From the NCBI GenBank assembly GCA_002423285.1, contig DIVF01000016.1:1-39131 (forward strand): 39,131 nt of DNA, given 5' to 3'. Shown in pieces: positions 17,261 to 25,861 of this stretch; the stretch's first letter is position 1, and each line of letters begins with the position of its first letter. Made by a program: the position numbers and the translations under genes. The notes below the pieces were generated by a model. It was not told where the DNA came from, made no database searches, and worked only from the letters and a program-made list of their open reading frames with translations. This DNA comes from Micavibrio sp. UBA6139 (lineage in GTDB: Bacteria; Pseudomonadota; Alphaproteobacteria; Micavibrionales; Micavibrionaceae).

Positions 17261-17650
17261 ATGACAGAGATCGAAAGTCTGATGCTGCGTTATGTCGGAA
17301 TATGCAACCGCGCTATAGAAGGCGCGGCAGTTCGTTTTCCATTCAGCGCAATAATCGCATCCTTAAGAAACGTCGAAAACCTGCATGTCCGGGTCCAGAT
17401 TTGTGGTGAAGATCGGATCGATTATGTAGGCCTGTGCCTGTCACAAGGATATGTCAGCATATCACCGATCACACCAGAGCATTCCACAGCATGGTCAGTG
17501 CCCCGCTCAACCTTGCAAGACACCATCGACCGCGCCGTGTTTTACAGCGGTCATCCAGAACATCTAAATTGGGAATGGGTGTTAGGGGTGCTGGATCAGC
17601 CAGCCTTATCCTTGCACGGAAAAGTGGAGGAGCAAGCACCGCAGGCATAA
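17261..17650 (+). CDS. hypothetical protein behind an Fnr box
   Basis: A 129-residue soluble protein of unknown family, with no membrane segment or signal peptide. Its 3' end overlaps the convergent Crp/Fnr gene by 55 bases, so the two transcripts can pair. The ATG is where transcription from the Fnr-linked promoter should start, which would give a leaderless mRNA; GAGGAT directly before the ATG would serve as a ribosome site if transcription starts earlier. I call it real because of the promoter and the regular composition, with moderate confidence. Confidence 0.6.
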   Translation: MTEIESLMLRYVGICNRAIEGAAVRFPFSAIIASLRNVENLHVRVQICGEDRIDYVGLCLSQGYVSISPITPEHSTAWSVPRSTLQDTIDRAVFYSGHPEHLNWEWVLGVLDQPALSLHGKVEEQAPQA

Positions 17651-18339
17651 ATCGCGAGTTGGCTGATGGCATCCCCTTCAATCCGCGCCCCGGAAATACG
17701 AATGCCAGTTTCATCTTTTAAGCGGGTCAAGGCGCGCGAGAAGGTTTCGGGCTGCATCCCCAGACGCGACGCGATCAGCGTTTTATCATAAGGAAGATTA
17801 AGTGAAAACGGCCCCTGATTGCGCTGGTCCAGCAAGCGCAGCAGGAAGCAACCAATGCGTTGCGGTGCGCTTTGCAACTTCGTGTGTTCCAGTTCCTGAT
17901 CCTGCTGGCGGCGGTATTGAACCATCACACGCAGCATTGCCAGTGCGAGGGCGGGGTCCTTGCTGATTTCATCGGACAACACCGCGATCGGCAAACGCAG
18001 CAGCGTCGCAGGCTCGATCACTTCGGCACTGAACGGAAAGACGTTTTCTTCAAACAGTGCCGTTTCACCGAATAAATGCCCGGCGGGCAGAACATCGACA
18101 ATTGCTTGCATCCCGTCCAGCGTTTCGCGGTATAGCTTGACCCACCCCGTCAAAACCAAAAAGAAATGGTCAGCCCGATCGCCAGACAGAAAAAGAACCT
18201 TGCCCTTGGCATGGTGTTCTAACCGCGCATGTTGCGCCAGATGCTGCCGTTGCGCAGGCGTGCACTGGCGCAGCAACGGCACCTCAGCAAGGTGATGCAT
18301 GTAATTCGACAACGTGGTGTCTGCATGAAGGGCGTCCAT
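17596..18339 (-). CDS. Crp/Fnr-family regulator, DNR-like, with C-terminal cysteines
   Basis: A cyclic-nucleotide-binding-fold regulator. The sensor beta roll is at about residues 15-125 (GKVLFLSGDRADHFFLVLTG, LPAGHLFGETALF), then a dimer helix, then a winged helix with SRLGMQPETFSRALTRLKDE, whose recognition helix matches regulators that bind TTGAT-type boxes. FNR's N-terminal Fe-S cysteines are missing. The C-terminus instead carries Cys233, Cys236 and Cys242 (CGACSSTFPC). The start is uncertain: the frame runs to 18393, and ATG 18360 and ATG 18339 are candidates; 18339 gives 247 residues. It is divergent to ompW, with an Fnr-type box between, so it may control itself. Confidence 0.85.
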   Translation of the reverse strand: MDALHADTTLSNYMHHLAEVPLLRQCTPAQRQHLAQHARLEHHAKGKVLFLSGDRADHFFLVLTGWVKLYRETLDGMQAIVDVLPAGHLFGETALFEENVFPFSAEVIEPATLLRLPIAVLSDEISKDPALALAMLRVMVQYRRQQDQELEHTKLQSAPQRIGCFLLRLLDQRNQGPFSLNLPYDKTLIASRLGMQPETFSRALTRLKDETGIRISGARIEGDAISQLAIYACGACSSTFPCKDKAG

Positions 18340-18386
18340 AGATACTTTTATAAAGGCCATAACGCATTGCGTCAAATTGCATGTGA

Positions 18387-18400
18387 TTGACAAAAATCAA
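18387..18400. promoter_or_regulatory. Fnr/Dnr-type box between regulator gene and ompW
   Basis: TTGACAAAAATCAA, one mismatch to TTGAT-N4-ATCAA. AATGAT (18423-18428) is 32 bases downstream of the centre and would be the ompW -10. ompW is under FNR control in E. coli, which fits. Confidence 0.75.
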
Positions 18401-18475
18401 TTGGGAATGGGTGCCATTTTGCAATGATGGCGGCACGATTAAGTCCCTGCCCCCATTTGAAAAAGGATCATATTC

Positions 18476-19120
18476 ATGAAGAATATGCATAAAAATATAC
18501 TCTGTTCTGCGCTTGGCGCGGTTTTCCTCTCAACCCTGTTTACCCCCTTGCCCGCCCATGCGGAATTAGGCGGTATCTGGGCGAAAGAACGGTTCCAATT
18601 ACGTGTTCGCGCCCTTGGCGTGGTGCCAGAGGAAAGCTCAAGCGTCAATATCGGGGGCAATGTCAAGGTTGGCAATGCGCTTGTTCCGGAAATTGACTTG
18701 ACTTATTTCCTGACCGAGCACGTCGCCGCCGAAATCATTGCCGGGACAGCGCGTCATGATTTGACCCACTCCAGCGGTGCCGATCTGGGCAAGGTATGGA
18801 TTTTACCGCCTACATTAACCCTGCAATACCACTTCACCCCTGAAAACAGCTTCAGCCCTTATGTTGGGGCCGGCATTAATTACTCTATTATGTATGGCGA
18901 GGACACGGCATCTGGCTTCAGTGACCTTGATGTCGGCAATGGTTTTGGCACGGCCCTGCAAGCCGGGTTTGACTACTGGGTTGATGACCATTGGGGTTTG
19001 AATCTGGATGTGAAAAAACTATGGCTGAACGTAGATGCGTCGCTGAATCAGGGAACGATTCGCGCTGATGTCGATCTGGACCCATGGTTGATTGGCGCCG
19101 GGGTTTCATATCGCTTCTAA
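18476..19120 (+). CDS. ompW: OmpW-family outer-membrane protein
   Basis: A 214-residue eight-strand beta-barrel porin. A signal peptide ends at about residue 29 (PAHAE), then FQLRVRALGVVPEESSS, a standard OmpW opening, ILPPTLTLQYHFTP, SPYVGAGINYS, the segment DYWVDDHWGLNLDVKKLWL, and an end in aromatic F (GAGVSYRF) for barrel insertion. OmpW carries small hydrophobic molecules and is often induced when oxygen is low. It has its own promoter with an Fnr-type box and is separate from the cyd operon downstream. Confidence 0.93.
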   Translation: MKNMHKNILCSALGAVFLSTLFTPLPAHAELGGIWAKERFQLRVRALGVVPEESSSVNIGGNVKVGNALVPEIDLTYFLTEHVAAEIIAGTARHDLTHSSGADLGKVWILPPTLTLQYHFTPENSFSPYVGAGINYSIMYGEDTASGFSDLDVGNGFGTALQAGFDYWVDDHWGLNLDVKKLWLNVDASLNQGTIRADVDLDPWLIGAGVSYRF

Positions 19121-19174
19121 GCGGCCCCTGCATACACCGATAAACGGCTAAAATCAGCCACTTGCACCCCGCCC

Positions 19175-19188
19175 TTGACTTTAATCAA
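19175..19188 (+). promoter_or_regulatory. Fnr/Dnr-type box of the cyd operon
   Basis: TTGACTTTAATCAA, one mismatch, inside a longer perfect inverted repeat (GCCCTTGA-N6-TCAAGGGC, 19171-19192). TATTTC (19211-19216) lies at the class II -10 distance. Placed 63 bases before cydA. Confidence 0.8.
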
Positions 19189-19251
19189 GGGCGGAGTCGT
19201 CATGACAGGGTATTTCACTGTTGATTACCCTCTAACAGACGGTCGCAAGCC

Positions 19252-20847
19252 ATGTTGCCCACAATGTTATATGACGATACCTTCGTTGATCTTTCCCGCC
19301 TTCAGTTCGCGATGACCGCGCTGTACCACTTCCTGTTTGTACCCCTCACCTTGGGTCTGACATGGATTTTGGTCATCATGGAATCGGTTTATGTGATGAC
19401 TGGCAAAGTCATTTACCGGGATATGACCAAATTCTGGGGGAAATTATTCGGCATTAACTTTGCGCTTGGGATTACAACGGGCCTGACCATGGAGTTCCAG
19501 TTTGGAACCAACTGGTCTTATTATTCGCATTATGTGGGTGACGTCTTTGGCGCGCCATTGGCCATTGAAGGGTTGATGGCGTTCTTCCTTGAATCCACTT
19601 TTGCTGGAATGTTTTTCTTTGGCTGGGACAGATTGTCCAAGGTTCAGCATTTGATGGCCACATTCTGTCTGGCCCTTGGCACCAGCCTATCGGCGTTGTG
19701 GATCTTAATTGCCAATGGTTGGATGCAATATCCGATCGGCGCAGACTTTTCCGTCGATACGATGCGCATGGAAATGGTCAATTTCGTTGATGTGGTGCTG
19801 AACCCCGTGGCACAGGCCAAATTCATTCACACAGTTGCCGCCGGTTATGTAACGGCCTGTATGTTTGTGATGGGGATCAGTTCTTATTACATCCTGAAAG
19901 GGCGCGATTTAGCCTTTGCCCGCCGTTCCTTTGCAGTGGCGGTCGGGTTTGGTCTGGCATCGATCCTGTCTGTGATTGTTCTGGGGGATGAGAGCGGTTA
20001 TACGCTGGGCCACGCCCAAAAAACCAAGCTGGCGGTCATTGAAGCGGAATATGAAACGCAAGAGGCCCCGGCATCCTTTAACCTGATCGGGATTCCAAAT
20101 GATAAAACGATGGAAGTCGATTATGCGATTAAGATTCCGTATGCTCTTGGCCTGATCGCCACACGGTCATTCGATCAGGAAGTCACGGGCCTGCATGACA
20201 TCATCGCCGAAAACGAAGCCCGAATCTTGCGCGGGATCACGGCCCATGACTATATGGTCCGCATTCGTGCCGGTGATAAGTCCGAAACACTGCGTGCTGA
20301 TTTCGAAGCTGTGAAGCATGACCTTGGCTATGGTCTTCTTCTGAAGCGCTATGTCGTGAACCCGTCCGATGCAACACCGGACCAGATCAAGGCCGCCGCA
20401 CGCGATGCCATGCCTGCCGTGGCCCCGATGTTCTGGGGGTTCCGCATGATGGTGGGGATTGGCATTTATATGCTGGGGATGATTGCCATTGGGTTCTATT
20501 TCACAGCAAAGCGCGTTTTGGATAAGAAACGTTTTTACCTGAAGCTGATGGTTTTGAGCATTCCCGCCCCGTGGCTGGCGATTGAGCTGGGGTGGTTTGT
20601 GGCCGAATATGGCCGCCAACCTTGGGCAGTCAGTGATTTGCTGCCGACCTTCCTCGCCGCATCAGAACTGACCAAGGCGGATCTGATTTTCAGCATCAGC
20701 GGGTTCTTCCTGTTCTATACGGTCTTGTTGGTGATTGAGATGTGGTTGATGGTGAAGTTTGCCAAAATCGGCCCGAGCTCGCTTAAAACAGGTCGTTACC
20801 ATTTTGAAAAGCAAGTGGCGGCTCCGGCCTACCCAGCAGCAGAATAA
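19252..20847 (+). CDS. cydA: cytochrome bd ubiquinol oxidase subunit I
   Basis: A 531-residue quinol oxidase subunit, close to E. coli CydA along its length. Heme-ligand histidines lie in ALYHFLFVPL (His26) and AKFIHTVAAGYVT, and WFVAEYGRQPW holds the acidic residue near the heme pair. It has nine or so membrane spans and the long form of the quinol-binding Q-loop (about residues 255-390). With CydB it reduces oxygen to water at very low oxygen tension. ATG 19264 (M5) is an alternative start; neither has a strong ribosome site. Confidence 0.97.
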   Translation: MLPTMLYDDTFVDLSRLQFAMTALYHFLFVPLTLGLTWILVIMESVYVMTGKVIYRDMTKFWGKLFGINFALGITTGLTMEFQFGTNWSYYSHYVGDVFGAPLAIEGLMAFFLESTFAGMFFFGWDRLSKVQHLMATFCLALGTSLSALWILIANGWMQYPIGADFSVDTMRMEMVNFVDVVLNPVAQAKFIHTVAAGYVTACMFVMGISSYYILKGRDLAFARRSFAVAVGFGLASILSVIVLGDESGYTLGHAQKTKLAVIEAEYETQEAPASFNLIGIPNDKTMEVDYAIKIPYALGLIATRSFDQEVTGLHDIIAENEARILRGITAHDYMVRIRAGDKSETLRADFEAVKHDLGYGLLLKRYVVNPSDATPDQIKAAARDAMPAVAPMFWGFRMMVGIGIYMLGMIAIGFYFTAKRVLDKKRFYLKLMVLSIPAPWLAIELGWFVAEYGRQPWAVSDLLPTFLAASELTKADLIFSISGFFLFYTVLLVIEMWLMVKFAKIGPSSLKTGRYHFEKQVAAPAYPAAE

Positions 20848-20865
20848 TAAAGAAGGACTTCAACC

Positions 20866-22020
20866 ATGTTGTTTGATTATGAAACCTTACGCGTGATCTG
20901 GTGGATTTTGATCGGCGCTTTGCTGATTGGTTTTGCCATTGCCGATGGGATGGATTTGGGGGTTGGAAACCTGCTGCCTTTCCTTGGCAAGCGCGACGAA
21001 GAACGCCAACAGATCATCGCCAGCATCGCCCCCCATTGGGATGGTAATCAGGTGTGGTTTATCACCGCCGGTGGGGCCATTTTCGCAGCTTGGCCGCTGG
21101 TCTATGCGGCGGCGTTTTCAGGCCTGTATATGGCGTTGCTGTTGGTTCTTTTCGCGCTGTTCTTCAGGCCTGTCGGGTTTGATTACCGGGATAAAGTTGA
21201 AGATCCGCGCTGGCGTACATCATGGGACTGGGCGTTGTTTGGCGCCAGTGCCGTGCCGTCCATCGTCTTTGGCGTGGCCTTTGGGAATTTGTTTTTGGGC
21301 CTGCCCTTCCATCTGGATGAATATATGCGTTCCCATTATGAAGGGTTCTTGTTGACCGCCTTCCTTCCGCTGTTGAATCCCTTTGCCTTGTTGTGCGGGA
21401 TTATCAGCTTTGCGATGCTGTCCACCCATGGTGCGGTGTGGTTGCAAATGCGTACCGATGGCGCAGTCCAAGAGCGCGCTCGAAAAACCGTCCGCATTCT
21501 GGCCCCCATTACCATTATCGGTTTTGCGGTGGCGGGTTTGTGGATTGCCTATGGCATTGACGGGTTCCATATCGTGTCGCAACAAGCCCTTGATTCTGAC
21601 TCAACGCCGCTTGAAAAAGTAGTGGAGCGTGCCCCCGGTGGCTGGCTGGCCAATTACAGCCTTTACCCGATCACCATCGCCGCACCGGTGATTGGTTTTG
21701 TCGGGGCCATTTTGACATTGCTTCTGTCCATGTTGCACCGTCCGGGCAAAGCATTCTTGACCAGTGCGTTGAGCGTCGCAGGGATTATCGGCACAGCGGG
21801 CCTCTCCCTGTTCCCGTTCATCATGCCATCACGGACCATCCCCAATTCCAGCCTGACCATCTGGGATGCGACATCCAGCCATTTGACATTGACCATCATG
21901 TTCTGGGTTGTCTTGTTCTTCCTGCCTGTTGTTTTGGGCTATACCGCGTGGTGCTATATCCGCATGTGGGGCAAGATTCGCATTCCCGACGACACACACC
22001 CTAAACAATCAGGCTATTAA
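20866..22020 (+). CDS. cydB: cytochrome bd ubiquinol oxidase subunit II
   Basis: A 384-residue multi-span membrane protein, partner of CydA. It begins with MLFDYETLRVIWWILIGALL, then FAIADGMDLGVGNLLPF and GNQVWFITAGGAIFAAWP, which are conserved CydB segments. AAGGA precedes the ATG, 18 bases after cydA. Length is normal. Fourth position in sequence is the small subunit cydX, with cydDC after it, so the whole set is one operon of about 6.3 kb. Confidence 0.97.
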   Translation: MLFDYETLRVIWWILIGALLIGFAIADGMDLGVGNLLPFLGKRDEERQQIIASIAPHWDGNQVWFITAGGAIFAAWPLVYAAAFSGLYMALLLVLFALFFRPVGFDYRDKVEDPRWRTSWDWALFGASAVPSIVFGVAFGNLFLGLPFHLDEYMRSHYEGFLLTAFLPLLNPFALLCGIISFAMLSTHGAVWLQMRTDGAVQERARKTVRILAPITIIGFAVAGLWIAYGIDGFHIVSQQALDSDSTPLEKVVERAPGGWLANYSLYPITIAAPVIGFVGAILTLLLSMLHRPGKAFLTSALSVAGIIGTAGLSLFPFIMPSRTIPNSSLTIWDATSSHLTLTIMFWVVLFFLPVVLGYTAWCYIRMWGKIRIPDDTHPKQSGY

Positions 22021-22039
22021 ACCTAGGAAAGGATACATT

Positions 22040-22183
22040 ATGTGGTACTTTACGTGGATTTTAGGCCTGACAGCCGCGCTGGCGATCGGCATCATCAATG
22101 TTATGTGGTACGAGGCGGAGGATGCCTATAAAAACTTCGACGATGAAGACAGAGGCGACAACCGAATCGCCGACCCGGAATAA
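22040..22183 (+). CDS. cydX: cytochrome bd small subunit CydX
   Basis: A 47-residue single-span membrane protein starting MWYFTWILGLTAALAIGIIN and then VMWYEAED, a clear CydX/YbgT signature. AAAGGA lies about 8 bases before the ATG. It stabilises the heme site of the bd oxidase. It is longer than the E. coli protein by about ten acidic residues at the C-terminus (DDEDRGDNRIADPE). It is read 19 bases after cydB. Confidence 0.93.
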   Translation: MWYFTWILGLTAALAIGIINVMWYEAEDAYKNFDDEDRGDNRIADPE

Positions 22184-23894
22184 TGAGGCGTTTTTAAAAC
22201 GCCATAAAAGCGATTCCGGGCCCTATCTGACCCGCGCATCCAGCGTTCATCTTCTGGCGTCTTCTATTCTCATCGCGCAATGTTTCTGTCTGGCCTATGC
22301 CATCAACGCCGTGTTGTTTGAAGACGCTAATTTTAATGACATCCTTCCCTATCTGGGGTTATTTCTGGGCTGTGTAATTTTACGCGCGGGCCTTGTCTTT
22401 CTGGCGGATCAATGGGCGTTTTATGGGGCGGGCCTGATCGTCAATAAACTGCGCCATGATTTATTCGTCAATCTATTCAAACGCGGCCCCGTTAAAAACG
22501 AACGTGAACAACCCGGCGATATCGCTCATTTATGGATCGAGGGTGCGGAATCTTTACGCACCTATTACGCCCGCTATATCCCCGCCCGCATGACCATGGC
22601 GTTTTTGCCGATAGCGATTTTATTGCTGGTCTTTCCGGTGGACTGGATTTCAGGGATTGTCTTTCTGGTCACGGCCCCCCTGATCCCCTTCTTTATGATT
22701 ATGATTGGTAAGGGCACGGAAGCCTTGAACCGCCGCCAATGGAAACGCTTAAGCTATATGAGCGGTTATTTTCTGGACCGCATCCAGGGCCTGACGACAT
22801 TAAAGCTGTTTAATGCCGGACGCCGTGAAGTCGATATCATTGCCAAAATTTCCGACGATTACCGCCTTGAAACAATGCGCGTCTTGCGCGTGGCGTGTTT
22901 GTCATCCTTGATGCTGGAATTTCTGGCGACGATCAGCATTGCGATTATCGCCGTTCTGATCGGATTCCGCCTGTTATGGGGGAACATCGATTTCCTGCCT
23001 GCTTTCTTTATTTTGCTGCTGGCCCCGGAATTTTATATGCCGCTGCGCCGTATGGGCGGGTTTTATCATGCGCGGATGGATGCCGTTGCCGCATCGGAAC
23101 GCTTGGCGGTTTTATTGCAAGGCGCAGAAGATGCCTCCGCACAACACCACAGCGCGCCCCTGCCCGACCAGTTCAAAATTACCTTTGAAGACGTGTCCTT
23201 TTCCTATGATGGCGTAACCCCGGTGCTCGACCGCGTCTCCTTCACCCTCAATGCGGGTGAACATATGGCGATCATTGGCCCATCCGGTGCAGGGAAAAGC
23301 ACAATTCTTTCCTTGCTCTTAGGCTTCATTGAACCAAACGCAGGGCGCATCCTGATCAACGATATACCCTTGCCCGACATTGACCAACGCGTCTGGCGCA
23401 CGGCCTTGTCATGGGTTCCACAAAAACCGCATATCTTCAACCAAACCCTGCTGGAAAATTTAACACTGGCCAAGCCGGACGCCCGGATGGATGAAGTTTT
23501 ACAACTGGCAGAGTCTTTGCACGTCACCGACATCGTCCGCGATTTGCCGCAGGGCTATGACAGCATGCTGGGGGAAGACGGCGCAAGGTTGTCTGGTGGA
23601 CAAATTCAGCGTATTGCGCTGCTCCGCGCGTTGCTGCGCCCATCGGCCCTTATGTTGATGGATGAACCAACCGCCAGTCTGGACCATAAAACTGAAACCG
23701 CCATCCGCAGCGCCATGGACACCCTGTCTAAAGGCCGCAGTGTTTTAACAATCGCCCACCGCCTGCACACCGTGCGGGCCATGGATAAAATTATCCTGCT
23801 AAAGGCAGGCCGCATTGTTACCATCGACACGCCAGACTCCGTACTGAAACACCCAGAGCTGCATGATACCGCGTTGGAGGTGCCGCTATGCTAA
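22143..23894 (+). CDS. cydD: CydD, ABC exporter half for bd oxidase assembly
   Basis: A 583-residue ABC half-transporter: about six membrane spans (residues 30-310) and a nucleotide-binding domain with Walker A (GPSGAGKST), signature (LSGGQIQR) and Walker B (LMLMDEPTAS). CydDC exports reduced thiols (glutathione, cysteine) and is needed for bd oxidase assembly. The frame runs to 22098; I prefer ATG 22143 (MKTEATTESP), which still overlaps cydX by 41 bases, so coupling is likely. The exact start is unsure. Confidence 0.92.
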   Translation: MKTEATTESPTRNNEAFLKRHKSDSGPYLTRASSVHLLASSILIAQCFCLAYAINAVLFEDANFNDILPYLGLFLGCVILRAGLVFLADQWAFYGAGLIVNKLRHDLFVNLFKRGPVKNEREQPGDIAHLWIEGAESLRTYYARYIPARMTMAFLPIAILLLVFPVDWISGIVFLVTAPLIPFFMIMIGKGTEALNRRQWKRLSYMSGYFLDRIQGLTTLKLFNAGRREVDIIAKISDDYRLETMRVLRVACLSSLMLEFLATISIAIIAVLIGFRLLWGNIDFLPAFFILLLAPEFYMPLRRMGGFYHARMDAVAASERLAVLLQGAEDASAQHHSAPLPDQFKITFEDVSFSYDGVTPVLDRVSFTLNAGEHMAIIGPSGAGKSTILSLLLGFIEPNAGRILINDIPLPDIDQRVWRTALSWVPQKPHIFNQTLLENLTLAKPDARMDEVLQLAESLHVTDIVRDLPQGYDSMLGEDGARLSGGQIQRIALLRALLRPSALMLMDEPTASLDHKTETAIRSAMDTLSKGRSVLTIAHRLHTVRAMDKIILLKAGRIVTIDTPDSVLKHPELHDTALEVPLC

Positions 23895-25519
23895 AGCACT
23901 TAAAACACCTCTACAGCCTGTCTGGTCCGGTGCGCGGTATGGCGGTGCTTGGCATTTTCTTATCCGTTATCACAACCCTGTCCAGCGTTGCCCTGATGGC
24001 TGTATCGGGCTGGTTTATTGCAGCGATGGCGTTGGCCGGTGCCATTGGTGCATCGATCAATTACTTCACCCCTGCGGCGGGCATTCGCGCCTTTGCCTTA
24101 TCGCGTACCGCCGGGCGTTACGCAGAACGCTTGGTCAGCCATGACGCGGCGCTGCGTTTTATTGCCACTTTCCGCCCGTGGCTTTTTGCCCGCATTGAAT
24201 CCTTGCCGCAAGGTGCACTTGATTTCCTGCATTCTGGATATTTAATGGAATCCTTACGCAGGGATTCAGACCGCATTGAAAAATTCTACCTGAATGCCAT
24301 TATGCCTTTGGCCACAGCGTTTATTTCTGCGTGTTGCGTGGCGTTGGCCCTGTTCTTTTATGATCCGCGCATTGCGGCATTGTGGATTGCAGGCGCCCTT
24401 CTGGCCGGGCTGGTCGTTCCCATTCTGACCCTGCACAACACACGAAAACCCACTCAAACACAGGTCGATGGCAGCGCGGCCTTGCGCATTCAAGGCGTTG
24501 ATTCCTTACAAGGCATGAGCGAATTGCTGGTTTATGGCCGCGACAGCGAAATGCTTGACCGCATGGACCGCCAATGGGACGCCATGGAAACAGCCCAGCA
24601 AGCCCTGAACCGCCACGATTCCCTGGCGCAGTTTTATCAGGGCATTATCATCGCGGTTCTTATGATTGCTGCCATATCCATCGCCATGATTTTTTCAATT
24701 GGCGATCATCAAGCTTTGGCGATGTTACCGCTGATGATGATGGCGTGCCTTGATATGATGCTGCCCTTACCTGCCGCGCTGCAAATTGTCGATGAAACCC
24801 GCCATGCCCTGAAGCGGGTTTTTGGGATTATCGATCAGAACGATTCAAGGGACACGAGCGACACCCTATCGGCCAGCATCACATTTAAGGACGTATCCTT
24901 CCGCTACAATGCCCACAGCCCCCTTGTTTTGCACGACATCAATTTTACCATTGCGCCGGGCCAAACCACCGCCATCACCGGCGCCACGGGGTCTGGAAAA
25001 TCATCGATCATCAATTTGATCAGCCAATTGCACCAACCAACCAGCGGAACAATTTCAGGTATAAACCCCCATGCCATCACCGTGGCACGGCAACGCCCCT
25101 ATATTTTTGCTGGAACGATCCGCAGCAATTTAATGCTGGGTAATCCCGATGCATCACCACAGGAATTGAATGAAATCTGCGCCATCACCGGATTGGATCA
25201 AGTCATTGCCGCCCTGCCGGATCAATTCGACACCTTTATCGGCCATGGCGGCATCACCCTGTCCGGCGGACAGACCCGCCGCCTGTCAATCACACGTGCG
25301 ATGTTAAAACCCGCCAATTTCCTGATTCTGGATGAGCCCGATGAAGGATTAGACCAAAACGAAGCCGCCCAGATGCTGGACCGCATTATCGTGCATGCCA
25401 AAGCAGCCCAACAAACCCTGATCATCATCACCCATACACCGCTGCTGTCCCAAAAAATGCAGCAGAATATTATTTTGAGTGAAGGGCAGATTGTTGCCCT
25501 GCATAAAGTCTCTATTTAA
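23888..25519 (+). CDS. cydC: CydC, ABC exporter half for bd oxidase assembly
   Basis: A 543-residue ABC half-transporter, partner of CydD. Membrane domain at residues 1-300, including VALMAVSGWFIAAMALAGAI, then a nucleotide-binding domain with Walker A (GATGSGKSS), signature (LSGGQTRRLS) and Walker B (FLILDEPDEG). Its ATG overlaps the end of cydD by 7 bases (ATGCTAA). End of the cyd operon. No clear terminator is seen after the stop. Confidence 0.93.
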   Translation: MLKHLKHLYSLSGPVRGMAVLGIFLSVITTLSSVALMAVSGWFIAAMALAGAIGASINYFTPAAGIRAFALSRTAGRYAERLVSHDAALRFIATFRPWLFARIESLPQGALDFLHSGYLMESLRRDSDRIEKFYLNAIMPLATAFISACCVALALFFYDPRIAALWIAGALLAGLVVPILTLHNTRKPTQTQVDGSAALRIQGVDSLQGMSELLVYGRDSEMLDRMDRQWDAMETAQQALNRHDSLAQFYQGIIIAVLMIAAISIAMIFSIGDHQALAMLPLMMMACLDMMLPLPAALQIVDETRHALKRVFGIIDQNDSRDTSDTLSASITFKDVSFRYNAHSPLVLHDINFTIAPGQTTAITGATGSGKSSIINLISQLHQPTSGTISGINPHAITVARQRPYIFAGTIRSNLMLGNPDASPQELNEICAITGLDQVIAALPDQFDTFIGHGGITLSGGQTRRLSITRAMLKPANFLILDEPDEGLDQNEAAQMLDRIIVHAKAAQQTLIIITHTPLLSQKMQQNIILSEGQIVALHKVSI

Positions 25520-25701
25520 AATGCTTTTATTTATAAGGGTATAGTGGCTTTTGCACGCATTGACCCACGTTATGACCATAAAATTCCTTATGCACTCCTT
25601 ATATCTTTACCACCATTCCCGGATCGCGCCCTGACCCGGGCGCATGCCAGTCTGAGATGATCCGCAATAAACAATTTATTTAACGCAAGGATGAATAACA
25701 A
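25520..25701. other. intergenic region after cydC with one hairpin
   Basis: No gene seen. A 6-bp GC stem (GCGCCC at 25626-25631 with GGGCGC at 25638-25643) has no T run, so it is a poor terminator. No TTGAT-N4-ATCAA box. It should contain the promoter of the small frame and Crp/Fnr gene that follow. Confidence 0.4.
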
Positions 25702-25839
25702 ATGCTGCGCAGACTGATCGGTTCAAGGAACCCCGTATATGTTTCTATCCCCGCACTTGAGGACGATTTTTCTTGCAATGATTTTCACCCAGCCCTTTAC
25801 GAGTTGGCTGCCTTGAAGGAAACCATATCAATCGACTAA
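25702..25839 (+). CDS. possible 45-residue small protein upstream of Crp/Fnr gene
   Basis: A short frame (MLRRLIGSRNPVYVSIPALE...) of 45 codons with AAGGA 10 bases before the ATG. It ends 22 bases before the Crp/Fnr gene in the same direction. It has no recognisable family, signal peptide or membrane span. It may be a leader peptide or a small operon member. Called because of the ribosome site and position; the evidence is modest. Confidence 0.4.
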   Translation: MLRRLIGSRNPVYVSIPALEDDFSCNDFHPALYELAALKETISID

Positions 25840-25861
25840 ACAACCCGATAAGGAGAGAAAA

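Noticed and set aside
25626..25643. GC-rich hairpin as terminator of the cyd operon
   Set aside because: Only six base pairs and no T run; listed only as a hairpin.
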